From NCBI RefSeq assembly GCF_005889735.1, contig NZ_VCKY01000077.1, positions 1 to 42,082 on the forward strand: DNA of 42,082 bases. The letters run 5' to 3'. Below, in pieces: positions 1 through 18,918 of this stretch. Every line of letters starts with the position of its first letter. The stretch's first letter is position 1. The stretch is from Nonomuraea turkmeniaca (GTDB lineage: Bacteria; Actinomycetota; Actinomycetes; Streptosporangiales; Streptosporangiaceae). The notes beneath the pieces are model-generated. The model saw only the letters and a list, made by a program, of their open reading frames with translations. It did no database searches and was not told the origin of the DNA. The position numbers and the translations under genes were made by a program.

Positions 1-44
1 CTTTCTGGGCTCCGCGGGGGCTAGGAGATGTGTATAAGCGACAG
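1..44. other. Residual Nextera sequencing adapter (artefact)
   Basis: Bases 26-44 match the 19-bp Tn5 mosaic end AGATGTGTATAAGAGACAG with one difference (AAGCGACAG here). Bases before it (GGGGGCTAGG) look like a degraded copy of the GTGGGCTCGG part of the Nextera read-2 adapter. Translated on the minus strand it gives the telltale SLIHIS tail. This is library sequence, not genome, so the contig really starts at about base 45 and the stop codon read through it is meaningless. Confidence 0.93.
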
Positions 45-10041
<9,997 letters not shown>

Positions 10042-10045
<4 letters not shown>

Positions 10046-11499
10046 CCTGCGGCCTCCACGCCCTGCCGTGCCAGCCGGCCTTGCCGTACCGTCTCGAAAC
10101 GCAGCAGGAAACGCGGCGCGCGGACGGCGATCGCGGCGATCGCCCGGCCCAGCGGCAGGTGCGTCACCCGCCACTCCGCCAGCCGCGCCACCTCGGGCGC
10201 CACGTCGGGCACCCACGTCGCGCCCGGCCGCTGCCCGGCGAACCCGAACAGCGCCGGATCCACCCGCGGCCCGTCACCGGTCGCCTTCAGCACCGCCTTC
10301 TTCGCCGTCCACGTGCGCAGCGCGCTGTGCGACCGCAGCTCCTCGGGCAGCGCGGCGAACTCATCGCGCTCCCGCTCGTCCAGCGCCCCCTCGAAGAAGG
10401 CCTGCTCGTCGGCCGGCGGGCGGAAGCGCTCGAGGTCGGCGCCCACCTCCCGGCCCGTCGCCAGCGCGACCAGCACGAACCTGCCCGATTGGCTGAGGCT
10501 GTAGGTGAGCTCGGTCCCGGTGTACGGCTTGCCGCCGGGCCGGGTACGCAGCTCGCCGACGCCCGGCTCGACCCCGTACTCCCTGAGCAGCCGCCGCAGC
10601 AGCACCGACCTGCCGACGAACCAGCGCCGATGATCCTCCTGCCCGAACCTGGCCGCTCGTGCCGCCTCCCTGGGCGACAGCTCGTCGACGGCCGCGCACA
10701 TCTCGGGCAGTTCCTCGAGGTCGGCCAGCCACACGTGCACCTCGTCCGGGGTCAGGCGCTGCTGGGGGCCCGCTGCGATCGTCCGCGCCACCTGATCGCC
10801 GTGCGTGGCGAGGAAGAGGTGCGCGGCGTCGAGCGTGTGCAGGCGGAAGGTCGAGGAGGTGTGGCGGGCCCAGCCGAGCATGGTGGGGTGGGCGACCTCT
10901 CGGTCATGAGCGCCGGCGAAGGCGACGATGGGGACGTCGAGCGGCTCCTGCCTGGTGAAGCGGTAACGGCGCAGCCACTCCATGTCCGTCCGCAGGGCGG
11001 GGATGAACAGAGCCTTGACCTCGGGCTGCGTCCGTAACTCCGGGGGCGCTCCCAGCCGGTGGATCAGCTCTTCGATCAGGTCCTCGTCACTCAGGCCCGT
11101 CCACCGCCCCAGCGTCTCCTGGCGCTCCGGCGGGTGCGCGGCGCCGACGTAGAGGCATTCGGGCCCGCGCACGCCCAGCCGCCGCAGCTCGCGCACCACC
11201 TCGAAGGCGACCCGGCCGCCCATGCTGTGCCCATAGATCGAGTACGGCGTGCGGTGGTGGGCGGCGATGGACCGTGCGATCAGCTCCGGGGAGAGGGCCC
11301 CGGGTTCCGCCACCCGGCCTTCACGACCGGGGAGCATCACCACCCGTACGTCGAAGACTCCGTCGAACGCGTGCCGCCACGCCCAGAACGCGGAGACGTC
11401 TCCACCGGCGTAGGGGAGGCAGAAGAGGAGCGGAGCGCCGGTCGGGTATCGCCTCAGCGAGGCGAACGGTGTCTCGGGTAGCACATGTTCCTCTCGCAT
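10042..11499 (-). CDS. Type II thioesterase fused to Sfp-type 4'-phosphopantetheinyl transferase
   Basis: A 485-aa fusion and the first gene of the leftward operon. Residues about 15-245 are an alpha/beta-hydrolase thioesterase of the RifR/GrsT type, with LPYAGG and Ser92 in GHSMGG and a late AAHLFL His region. Such enzymes clear misacylated carriers. Residues about 250-475 resemble Sfp PPTases, which convert apo- to holo-carrier proteins. They show the RWFVGRSVLLRRLL and GKPY segments, VGADLE (Asp355, Glu357) and WTAKKAVLKA. The third metal-binding Glu of the W-x-x-KEA motif is Lys401 here, so PPTase activity is uncertain. The ATG at 11499 lacks a good ribosome site. A GTG at 11484 preceded by GAGAGGAA is a credible alternative start. 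The gene is coupled to the NRPS through an ATGA overlap and likely serves this pathway. Confidence 0.92.
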
Positions 11500-11632
11500 T
11501 GCTACGCGAAGTCACCCCCCCAAACGGATCCACCGCGCCGTGCGAGGTCGTCGCGCGGGCAGCAGGAACTATGGGCCGCTCGTCAGGGTTCGTCGTGGCG
11601 AGGACCGGTTAACGCCTAAAGCCACGCCATTC

Positions 11633-11659
11633 CTATTATTTTGTCCGAAAGTCAGTCAA
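11633..11659 (-). promoter_or_regulatory. Candidate promoter of the leftward TE/NRPS/PKS operon
   Basis: Read on the minus strand, TTGACT (11659-11654) and TAATAG (11638-11633) are separated by 15 bp. They sit in an AT-rich patch that stands out from the high-GC surroundings, about 130 bp upstream of the first start codon. The spacing is short of the usual 17 bp, so this is only a candidate. No copy of the CebR-type box seen before the rightward operon occurs here. Confidence 0.35.
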
Positions 11660-11699
11660 GGAGTGAAATTTCAACCAATGACGGAATAGAGGTTTCGGG

Positions 11700-12022
11700 C
11701 ATCGAATTTCCGCTGCCCGTGGGCGTCTCGGTGGGTGGTGCAACCTCTCCAGCTGGGCGGATGATCACTGCTCCGCCCTGCGCCAGGGGCGTCTGTCACG
11801 CTGCGTGAAGATCTCGTTCATCCACGGAATGCCCGTAACCGGGGTTTCGGTCTTGGTGTTGATAAGACTTCTTCCCATATTGACTAATTGAGTCGAGTTT
11901 ATTCGACATATCGGTCAGAGAGCTGATGATCTTGCTGGCAGTAGCCTTGCGGGGTGTTGACAGCAGTCGGACTGCGGCGGGCCGGCCTTCCCCCCGAAAA
12001 GCTCGGACATCACTATCAAGTC
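11700..12022. other. Divergent intergenic region with inverted repeat
   Basis: Non-coding space between the leftward NRPS operon and the rightward serine-hydrolase gene. It is AT-rich around 11855-11925 and contains TTGACT on the plus strand near 11879. It also holds a perfect inverted repeat, GTCGA-6 bp-TCGAC, at 11892-11907, which could be an operator for the gene starting at 12023. No RNA gene or open frame of coding quality was recognised. Confidence 0.4.
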
Positions 12023-13015
12023 ATGCGGATCCCAGCCGTCCTCGCCCTGCTCTGCGCGGTCGCGTGCAGCTCTCCCGTCCCCCGGACGCCGTCCGTACGG
12101 CCCTCCCCGGCGCCGGCCGTGCAGGCGGAGGCCACGCGGCTGGTCGAGGCCGGATCGTCGGGCGCGGTGGTGCACGTCAGAAAGGGCGATCAGACGTGGC
12201 AGGCGGCGGCAGGGCAGGCGGACACCGGGGTGCCGATGCGGACCGATCACCGGTTCAGGATCGCGAGCATCACCAAGACGTTCACCGCGACGCTCGTTCT
12301 GCAGCAGGTCGAGGAGGGGCGGCTGGCGCTCACCGACCGGGTGGGCAAAGTCCTGCCCGGTGTCATCAAGACGAAGGCGACCGTGGCGGACCTGCTCAGG
12401 CACACCAGCGGCATCTCCGACTACCTGCGCGACGAGCGTTTCGTCAAGGCCTTGGGCAACGGCGCCCACCTGCGGCACTGGCCGCCGCGAGAACTGCTGA
12501 AATATGCGGACAAAGAGGCACAGGGCTATTCCAACACCAACTTCATCCTGCTCGGCATGATTCTGGAGAAGGTGTCCCGCAAGCCGTACAGGGAACTGCT
12601 GCGCGAGCGCATCACGGGCCCGCAGGGTTTGACCGCGACCGAGCTGCCGACCGACGACCTGCCCAAGGATCTCGCGCACGGAGTCCACACCGACGGGGTG
12701 GACAACGCCGAGCTGGACTCGTCGATCTTCTGGACCGCGGGCGGGCTGATCTCGACCGCGGCCGACGTGTCGAGCTTCTACCACTGGGTGTTCACCCAGA
12801 CCTTGGGCAGGCAACTGCAGACCGGCGGCTTCGGAATCTTCGCCGAGACGCTCCGCTGCGGGCGGCGCGTGTTCAGCCATTCCGGGTGGATCTTCGGCTA
12901 CAGCGGGATGGCGATGAGCAGTGCGGACGGCGAGACGGAGGTGGTCGTCCAGCTGGCTTCCGGCCAACCGGCCGACGCCATCGCCGCAGCCGAGCGGCTC
13001 ATGTGCGCCGCATAG
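12023..13015 (+). CDS. Serine hydrolase, beta-lactamase / D-Ala carboxypeptidase-like, predicted lipoprotein
   Basis: A 330-aa member of the class C beta-lactamase-like family (Pfam Beta-lactamase). The start MRIPAVLALLCAVAC gives a short signal peptide ending in a lipobox-like AVAC, so it is probably exported and tethered outside the membrane; residues about 17-35 form a Pro/Ser-rich linker. Catalytic motifs are SITK (Ser82, Lys85), YSN (Tyr169) and HSG (His286 to Gly288), which fit the SxxK, YxN and HxG pattern. Members include DD-peptidases, esterases and some self-resistance or tailoring hydrolases, and the substrate cannot be told from sequence. An in-frame GTG at 11954 would add 23 residues that do not look like a signal sequence, so I prefer 12023, although no clear ribosome site precedes it. 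It is monocistronic, next to but divergent from the NRPS operon. Confidence 0.85.
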   Translation: MRIPAVLALLCAVACSSPVPRTPSVRPSPAPAVQAEATRLVEAGSSGAVVHVRKGDQTWQAAAGQADTGVPMRTDHRFRIASITKTFTATLVLQQVEEGRLALTDRVGKVLPGVIKTKATVADLLRHTSGISDYLRDERFVKALGNGAHLRHWPPRELLKYADKEAQGYSNTNFILLGMILEKVSRKPYRELLRERITGPQGLTATELPTDDLPKDLAHGVHTDGVDNAELDSSIFWTAGGLISTAADVSSFYHWVFTQTLGRQLQTGGFGIFAETLRCGRRVFSHSGWIFGYSGMAMSSADGETEVVVQLASGQPADAIAAAERLMCAA

Positions 13016-13211
13016 CAGAGACAGCGGACGACGCACGACAGCATGGACAACGGAACCCTCCAACGGCTCGACGCCGGCGACCTCTCGTGGACCGGACATC
13101 CTGACCGAGAGGCCGGCCCGCGCCGCACAGGCGTGGCCGCGACATGCTCAGGCGTGATCTGAGTAGATCAGCGCTCGTGCCCGCTCGGTCCCCGGGGGGA
13201 CGCTGAGGCGT

Positions 13212-13931
13212 ATGAAATGGTGGTTGTTACTCGCTTGCCTGCTCGTCACGCTGCTCACCGCCTGGCTGATCCTCTACGCGGGCGTGGCGCTGTCCACGCT
13301 CGTCTCGCTGGGCCTCGGCGCGATCAGCCTGCTCTGGCTGCTCGTCATCCTGACCGTCCCCTGGAATCTGTGCTTCACCGCCCGCCACGTCGTCCACGAG
13401 ATCCAGGTGTCCAGGGAGGCCGGCATCGAGGTGGCCCGGCACCGCGAGGAGGAGGCCGGGAGCATCGCCCGCCGCATGCTCGCGCTTGCGATCTCCGGTC
13501 ACGTCGTGTCGGCGGTGGTGATCGCGATCATCACGTACTTCTCCGGCGCTCAGGTCGGCTACTACTTCGCCGCGTTCTACCTGCTGGCGACCTGCTTCCG
13601 GCCGATCGGGGCGTACACGTCGCACCTGCGCGACCGGATCAAGACGCTGGGACGCGAGGTGCGCTACCCCCGTGCGGACGTGCTTGCCCTGAGAGATCAG
13701 GTCGCCGCGCTGCACGCCACGACCGAACGCCTCGAGCGCGAGTTCACCCGGCTCACGGCGGACCTGGCCGCGGCTCGGCACGGGCTGGAGCTGGCCGACC
13801 ATGATCTGGGACGCCGGATGACGCTCATGACCCGGCGTTTCGACGAGACCGTGGACGGGCTGGCCGACAACCACGAGGTCATCACGGGGTTGAAGGCGTT
13901 CCTGCGGCTGGTCAGAGCGGACCCTGCGTAG
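13212..13931 (+). CDS. Membrane protein with C-terminal coiled coil, unknown function
   Basis: A 239-aa protein I do not recognise. Hydrophobic stretches at about 4-24, 28-50, 89-110 and 114-130 suggest four membrane segments. A charged region lies between the second and third. The C-terminal 85 residues (about 150-235) are rich in Leu/Ala/Arg/Glu with heptad-like spacing (LRDQVAALHATTERLE), consistent with a cytoplasmic coiled coil. A GGGGGGA run about 12 nt before the ATG may serve as ribosome site. The gene stands alone, about 200 bp after the serine hydrolase. Composition is typical of the surrounding genome. No catalytic motif was seen. Confidence 0.7.
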   Translation: MKWWLLLACLLVTLLTAWLILYAGVALSTLVSLGLGAISLLWLLVILTVPWNLCFTARHVVHEIQVSREAGIEVARHREEEAGSIARRMLALAISGHVVSAVVIAIITYFSGAQVGYYFAAFYLLATCFRPIGAYTSHLRDRIKTLGREVRYPRADVLALRDQVAALHATTERLEREFTRLTADLAAARHGLELADHDLGRRMTLMTRRFDETVDGLADNHEVITGLKAFLRLVRADPA

Positions 13932-14121
13932 GGGCCGCGGGCGGCGGCCAGGGAGTCGCGTTTGTGGGTGTCGACCGCGGCCGCCGCGATCGCCCTGGTG
14001 ATCGCAGGGACGGCTGGGCGGTCGGCGGTGCGGCAACTATGGCGGCCAGCACCGCGGCCATCCCACCTGGAGGGCGAGGGCACCGCCGCCTTCTTCGTCC
14101 CGGTGGAGACCGCGTCCTTGT

Positions 14122-15222
14122 CTAGTGGAGGCCGCCGAAGAAGTCGCGCACGTCGGAGGTGAGCAGTTCAGGCTGTTCCAGCGCCAGGTAGGCCCCGCCA
14201 CGGTCGAACTCCGTCCAGCGGGCGACGTTCGCTTCCTGCTCGGCCAAGCTGCGCACCGTCACGTCACCGGCCGCCACCGCGAAGGCTGCCGGGACCGTGA
14301 CCTTGGCCTTCGGCCCCCACGCATTCGGGTCATGGGAGACATCGTGGTAGCTCTGCGAGATCGAGCCCTGGGTGCCGGTGAACCACTGGGTGCTCACCTC
14401 GGTCAGGATGCGGTCGCGGGAGAAGGCGTCCTCGGGCAGCTCGGCGTCGTCGTCCGTCCATTCCTTGAACTTCTCCACGATCCAGGCGGCCTGGCCTACG
14501 GGGGAGTCGTGCAGGCCATGCGAGATGGTCTGCGGGCGGGTGGTCATGATGATGTTGAAGCCGAGTCCGTCCTGCATGAGCCTCTGCATGAGGCCCAGCC
14601 GCCGCTGCTCGTCCTCGTTCAGCTCGGGCAGCTCACCGGCTGGGATCGTGACGTAGGCGTTGACGTGGATGCCGGCGAGGCGCTGGGGAACCTGGCGGCC
14701 GAGCTCCATGGACAGGTTGGCGCCGCCGCCTCCACCGTGCGCGCCGTACCGCTCGTATCCGAGGCGGGACATCAGCTCGTCGAACAGCGCGGCGGTGCGT
14801 GGGACGGTCCAGCCGACACTGGCCAGCGGCGTGGAGAAGCCGAAGCCGGGCATGGTGGGGGCCACGACGTGGAAGTGGCGCGACAGAGGCGTGAGCACGT
14901 CCAGCAGGCCGATGATCCCGCCTGGGTTGTCGTGCATGAGCAGCAGCGGCAGCGCGTCCTCACGTTCGGCGCGGATGTGCCGGAAGTGCAAGGTCTGGCC
15001 GTCGATCTCGGTCCTGTACTGCGGCCACTGGTTGAGCTCGGCCTCCGCCTTGCGCCAGTCAAAGTGGTTGACCCAGTAGTCGGCCAGCCCCCTGAGATAG
15101 TCGGCCGGCACGCCGCGCTCCCACCCGGCGCCGGGCAGCTCGGGCGACCAGCGGGTGCGGATCGGGCGTTCGCGCAGGTCATCCAGGGCTTCTTGCGGGA
15201 TGTCTATCTGGAAGGGCGTCAT
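14122..15222 (-). CDS. Epoxide-hydrolase-family protein lacking the catalytic triad (predicted pseudoenzyme)
   Basis: A 366-aa alpha/beta-hydrolase of the microsomal/juvenile-hormone epoxide-hydrolase type. It has the N-terminal EHN-like region (residues about 1-110: FQIDIPQEALDDLRERP, RWSPELPGAGWERG), PGFGFS and a conserved GG-LALEQPELL C-terminus. In active relatives the oxyanion motif HGWPGS, the nucleophile in GGDWG and the His in GGHFAALE are expected. Here they read HDNPGG (97-102), GGGGG (Gly165 replaces Asp) and GGAYLALE (Ala344 replaces His). Length and the rest of the fold are intact with no frameshift, so it is maintained as a protein but should not hydrolyse epoxides by the known mechanism. 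It is divergent from a LAL regulator 34 bp away, and no ribosome site precedes its ATG, so the message may be leaderless. Confidence 0.88.
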   Translation of the reverse strand: MTPFQIDIPQEALDDLRERPIRTRWSPELPGAGWERGVPADYLRGLADYWVNHFDWRKAEAELNQWPQYRTEIDGQTLHFRHIRAEREDALPLLLMHDNPGGIIGLLDVLTPLSRHFHVVAPTMPGFGFSTPLASVGWTVPRTAALFDELMSRLGYERYGAHGGGGGANLSMELGRQVPQRLAGIHVNAYVTIPAGELPELNEDEQRRLGLMQRLMQDGLGFNIIMTTRPQTISHGLHDSPVGQAAWIVEKFKEWTDDDAELPEDAFSRDRILTEVSTQWFTGTQGSISQSYHDVSHDPNAWGPKAKVTVPAAFAVAAGDVTVRSLAEQEANVARWTEFDRGGAYLALEQPELLTSDVRDFFGGLH

Positions 15223-15256
15223 GGTGCGAAACTAGGGCGTTGTCGGGAGAGGGCGA

Positions 15257-15824
15257 ATGAGTCATCTCATAGGTAATAGGCTGCGCCCTGTGCTGTGGGG
15301 GCGCGACGGCGAGCAGGCCACCATGCACCAACTGCTGGCCGAGGCCCGCGAGGGCGCGAGCGTCGTGCTGGTGCTGCGCGGTGATCCCGGCATCGGCAAG
15401 ACCGCGCTCCTCGACTACGCCGCTTCGGCCGCGGACGGGATGCGCGTCCTGCGCGGCGCCTTCGGTCTCGGACCCGCCGCGGGAGACCGCTTCCTCGTCA
15501 GCCTCGGCGTGCTGTCCCTGCTGTCGGAGCTGGCCGAGGAGGGCGGCCTGCTCTGCCTGGTCGACGAGGCCCACTGGCTCGACCACGCCTCGGCCGACGC
15601 GCTGCTCATCGCCGCCAGGCGCCTGGACGCCGACGGTGTCGCCCTGCTCTTCGCCGCTCGCGACCCCGGCTTCCCCGCGCCCGGACTGCCCGAGTACCGG
15701 CTCGGCGGCCTGCTGCCCGCCGACGCCGCCAAGCTGCTCGACGCCACCGCGGGCGAGCTGCCGGTCGGGCTGCGCCACCGTGTGCTCGGCGAAGCCGACG
15801 GCAACCCGCTGGCCCTCATCGAGC
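15257..15824 (+). pseudogene. Truncated LuxR-family ATP-binding (LAL) regulator
   Basis: The start (ATG after GGGAGAGGG) and about 189 residues are those of a large LAL transcription regulator: LWGRDGE, Walker A GDPGIGKT (42-49), GAFGLG, Walker B LLCLVDE (98-104) and EADGNPLALIEL. Intact members run to about 900 residues and end in a LuxR helix-turn-helix. Here homology stops at 15824, exactly where transposase-like sequence begins, and the open frame ends at 15955. The usual segment between RVLR and GAFGLG (about 40-50 residues in relatives) also seems to be missing, implying an internal deletion. Without the DNA-binding domain it cannot act as a normal activator. It was probably the regulator of the divergent hydrolase gene. 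Confidence 0.85.
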
Positions 15825-15960
15825 TATCTGATCTTCGTACGTCTCGCGGGTCGGCCGGAGCTCCTGGGCCGCTCGCAGAGGTCGAAGGAGGCGGAAATTC
15901 TGGTTCTGCGTCGTCAGCTTGCGGTGTCGCGAGGCGCGGCCCGCCTGGGACGTGATTCAC
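15825..15960 (+). mobile_element. Remnant of an integrase-core (rve) transposase N-terminus
   Basis: In the frame beginning at TAT 15825 the sequence reads YLIFVRLAGRPELLGRSQ, followed by KEAEILVLRRQLAVSRG. This matches the typical N-terminus of actinobacterial IS481/IS3-like integrase-core transposases (…LLARSDAAKEAEILVLRHQLAVLRR…). The homology fades after about 45 codons. No catalytic DDE region or terminal inverted repeats are visible, so it is a dead insertion scar. It sits precisely at the truncation of the LAL regulator. Confidence 0.75.
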
Positions 15961-15983
15961 GCGTGTCTCACCGCTGGCGGACG

Positions 15984-17279
15984 TCAATAGCCCCTGGTGC
16001 GGCGGGCGGCTGGGCGGATGCGACGCGCTATGTCGCGACCGCTCAGAGCACGGAGCACGTCGATGCCCAGGATCGCTCCGGCGCCGATGGCCAAGGCAGT
16101 TGACAGGGCCTCGATCAGGTAATGTGTGCCGCCGAGCACGTCACCGAGGCTCAGCTTCAACATTCCGCGAAACAGCACCGAGCCCGGCAGCAGTGGCCCG
16201 ATCGCCGGAATCACGAACAACATCGGTGGTACTCGCACCCGGTTCGCGTACATCGAGCCCAGCAGCCCTATCACGGCGGCGGCCACCGCGGTGGCGAGCA
16301 CCGCCGGCCAGGCCAGCCAGCGCAGACAGACATAAGCGCTCCAAATGATCAGGCCACCGAGGGCTGCCGGTGGTATGTGCCTGGGCGGCACGCGTAGCGC
16401 CACGGCGAACGTCAGCCCCAGCATGAGCGCCCCGAGCAGTTGCGGCGCTGCCAGCGACAGCGGTGCTGTGGGCGCATCGTCCAGGGTGATCGGCACACCC
16501 GCTTTGACGGCGAAGGTGAGCATGATGCCGATTCCCGAGAGGACGGCTGCCACGATGAACACGACCTCCGACAGCCGCGCGGTGGCGGTGACGTATTCGC
16601 CGGCGATGCCGTCCTGCACGCAGGCGACGAGCGGCCGGCCTGGCAACAACGCGATCACCGCTCCGACGACGACCGCTGAGGCCTGGACGGGTATCTGCTG
16701 CCAGATCATGAGCACCGCGGTTGCGGCGCCGACGGCCGCCGCCACGGCCGTTTGGAAGAACTCCGCGACTCCCCGCCTGGCCAGCCATGTCCCGGCTCGA
16801 TCCCCGAGGAGGGTCGCGATGAACGCGGCCAGCGCCACCACGGGATCGCCACCGGTCAGTACCGCTGCCGAGGCCGCGACCAGTGGGGGCGCCGTGGCCG
16901 CCACCCATCGTGGATAGATCCTGGCGCGGCTACTGAGCTCGTGCAGGCGCTCGCGTGCCACTGTCAGCGGCAACTTCTGGGCGATGATCTCGCCGACCAG
17001 GTCGTGCAGCGCAACCAGTCGGGCGAAGTCAGGTTGGCGTCTGCGCACTCTCCGTTCGGCCGTGACCGGCGGACGGCCGTCGTCCGGGACATTGGACAGC
17101 GTCAACGCCGACAGGTTCACATCTGCCTCGATCCGGCGCACACCGTAGGTTCGCGCGATCGCGCGCATCGCGTTCGTGACGTTTTCGGTGCCCTCTCCGT
17201 TGGCGAGCAGCAACTCGCCGACGCGCAGCGCCAGGCTCACGGCGCGGTTGGCGTCGGCGTCGGAGACGGTCTCGCTCAT
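15984..17279 (-). CDS. Threonine/serine exporter family protein (ThrE type)
   Basis: A 431-aa membrane protein of the ThrE/YjjP-YjjB family. The soluble N-terminal part (about 1-130) has ALRVGELLLANGEGTENVTNAM, with the conserved GEGTE-type segment, and leads into about ten hydrophobic segments. The two halves that are separate in YjjP and YjjB are fused here: ThrE-like about 10-260 and a ThrE_2-like half about 275-415 (PPAALGGLIIWSAY, PAIGPLLPGSVLFRGML). Family members export Thr, Ser and related small amino acids or peptides using the proton gradient. The ATG at 17279 follows GATCGCTG with no strong ribosome site. No link to the NRPS genes is evident beyond proximity. The stop codon lies about 25 bp beyond the transposase scar. 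Confidence 0.88.
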   Translation of the reverse strand: MSETVSDADANRAVSLALRVGELLLANGEGTENVTNAMRAIARTYGVRRIEADVNLSALTLSNVPDDGRPPVTAERRVRRRQPDFARLVALHDLVGEIIAQKLPLTVARERLHELSSRARIYPRWVAATAPPLVAASAAVLTGGDPVVALAAFIATLLGDRAGTWLARRGVAEFFQTAVAAAVGAATAVLMIWQQIPVQASAVVVGAVIALLPGRPLVACVQDGIAGEYVTATARLSEVVFIVAAVLSGIGIMLTFAVKAGVPITLDDAPTAPLSLAAPQLLGALMLGLTFAVALRVPPRHIPPAALGGLIIWSAYVCLRWLAWPAVLATAVAAAVIGLLGSMYANRVRVPPMLFVIPAIGPLLPGSVLFRGMLKLSLGDVLGGTHYLIEALSTALAIGAGAILGIDVLRALSGRDIARRIRPAARRTRGY

Positions 17280-17400
17280 TCAGCGATCTCTTCTACTGGC
17301 CGATCGCGGCATTCAGACCGGTGCCGACCATGGAACGACCACCATCGCGGTCAGGATCGGCGGCGACGCCCCGCGCGCGGCCCGAGCCTGCGTGTGGGTC

Positions 17401-18918
17401 TCACTCACCGCGCGGCTTCCCGTCCTTGGCCTGATCCTCCGGGGACACATGCTCGATCTTGAAGCCGCTGAACCCGTACACGACGCTGAGCAGCGGACTG
17501 GCGATATTGAAGAAGCAGAACGGCAGGTAGGCCAGCGTCGGTACGCCCAGCACCGCACCCATGAACGCGCCGCAGGAATTCCACGGCACCAGCGGTGACG
17601 TGACCGTGCCGCTGTCGGCGGTCAGCCGCGACAAGTTCGTCGGTGCAAGACCGCGCTTGGCGAACTCGGCCCGAAACACCCGCGCCGGCAACACCAGCGC
17701 GATGTACTGGTCACCGGCGACGATGTTGAGCCCGAAGGCGCTGGCGAACACCGCCACGAACAGCCGGCCGGTGCCCTTGGCCGCCCGCACCATCGGATCG
17801 ATCAGCCGCTTGAGCAGGCCGAAATCCTCCAGCAGCGTACCGAACGTGACCGCACCGATGATCAGCCACAGCGTCGGCAGCATGCTGTCCATCCCACCGC
17901 GTGACAGCAGCCGGTCCACATCCGCCAGACCGGAACTCTTCACATACCCGTTCGCCATCGCCCGCCAGATCGCCTTGATCCCGGCCACGACCGGATTCAG
18001 CCCGGGCTCACCAACGAACGCGCGGATCACCGCGGGCTGGGTGAAGATCCCCACGATCCCGGCGAAGATCGCCGCCGCCATCAGCGCCAGCGTCGCCGGC
18101 ACCCTGCGCGCCGACAGTACGATCAGCAACAGCAGCGGCAACAGGTTCAGCGGAGTGATCCAGTAGATGTCGCCCAGAGCGGTCAGCTCACTCGCGGTGT
18201 CACCCATGTCGGTCGCGGCCGGCCCCCACACCCAGCCGATCAACAGGAACAGTACGAAGGCGATCACGAACGCCGGGATCGACGTCCAGGCCTGCCGCTT
18301 GATGTGGTCATAGACGTTGACCCGGACCATCTGTGCGCTCAGTACCGTGGTCTCCGACAACGGGGACAGCTTGTCCCCGAGGTAGGCGCCCGAGATCACC
18401 GCCCCGGCGGTGACCGGCGCCGACACCCCCAGCATGGTCGCGATGCCCACCAGCCCGACGCCGATCGTGGCGGCCGTGGTCCACGAACTGCCGATCGACA
18501 TCGCCACGATGCCGCAGAGCAGCGCGGCGGCGGCGTAGTACCAGCCCGGCGACAGCACCTGGATCCCGTAGTACACCAGGGTCGGGATCGTCCCGGACAT
18601 GTTCCATGTGCCGATCAGCGCGCCCACCGCCAGCAGGATGAAAACCGCGCTGGTGACCGACGACAGCGCGCGCTGCCCGCTGGCCTCGACCTCATCCCAC
18701 CGGTTTCCGTTCTTCAGCACCACCAGCATCGCGACCAGCGCGCACAACACCAGCGCCACCTGGATCGGCCCGTCGAGGGCGTCCAAGCCGAACAACGCCA
18801 GCGACCCACCGATCAGCACCACCAGCGTGACCAGAACGATCACCAGATCGGCCAGCGACGGCGGGCGAACCGACCTGCCCGTGTCCTCCCGGGTGTTGTC
18901 CTCCGTGCTGTCGCTCAT
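17401..18918 (-). CDS. nhaC: Na+/H+ antiporter, NhaC family
   Basis: A 505-aa polytopic membrane protein. It carries the NhaC-family features IGSSWTTAATIGVGLVGIA, GAYLGDKLSPLSETTVLSA and TADSGTVTSPLVPWNSCGA, with about 11-12 hydrophobic segments starting near residue 24 and charged cytoplasmic ends. The family exchanges sodium for protons and helps control internal pH and Na+. I place the start at ATG 18918 (MSDSTED) after GCGAGGTC. The open frame continues upstream another 92 codons, but that stretch is Arg/Gly/Ala-rich and not membrane-like. The 120 bp to the ThrE gene downstream holds nothing recognisable. This is a housekeeping-type gene, not obviously part of the natural-product pathway. 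Confidence 0.88.
   Translation of the reverse strand: MSDSTEDNTREDTGRSVRPPSLADLVIVLVTLVVLIGGSLALFGLDALDGPIQVALVLCALVAMLVVLKNGNRWDEVEASGQRALSSVTSAVFILLAVGALIGTWNMSGTIPTLVYYGIQVLSPGWYYAAAALLCGIVAMSIGSSWTTAATIGVGLVGIATMLGVSAPVTAGAVISGAYLGDKLSPLSETTVLSAQMVRVNVYDHIKRQAWTSIPAFVIAFVLFLLIGWVWGPAATDMGDTASELTALGDIYWITPLNLLPLLLLIVLSARRVPATLALMAAAIFAGIVGIFTQPAVIRAFVGEPGLNPVVAGIKAIWRAMANGYVKSSGLADVDRLLSRGGMDSMLPTLWLIIGAVTFGTLLEDFGLLKRLIDPMVRAAKGTGRLFVAVFASAFGLNIVAGDQYIALVLPARVFRAEFAKRGLAPTNLSRLTADSGTVTSPLVPWNSCGAFMGAVLGVPTLAYLPFCFFNIASPLLSVVYGFSGFKIEHVSPEDQAKDGKPRGE

Noticed and set aside
11954..12022. Longer N-terminus (GTG 11954) for the serine hydrolase
   Set aside because: The added 23 residues (GLRRAGLPPEKLGHH…) would place polar, charged sequence before the signal peptide.
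13948..13980. Minus-strand peptide VDTHKRDSLAA, reminiscent of the IS110 transposase N-terminus
   Set aside because: Only about ten residues match and the flanking frame is low-complexity. Too short to call a mobile-element remnant.
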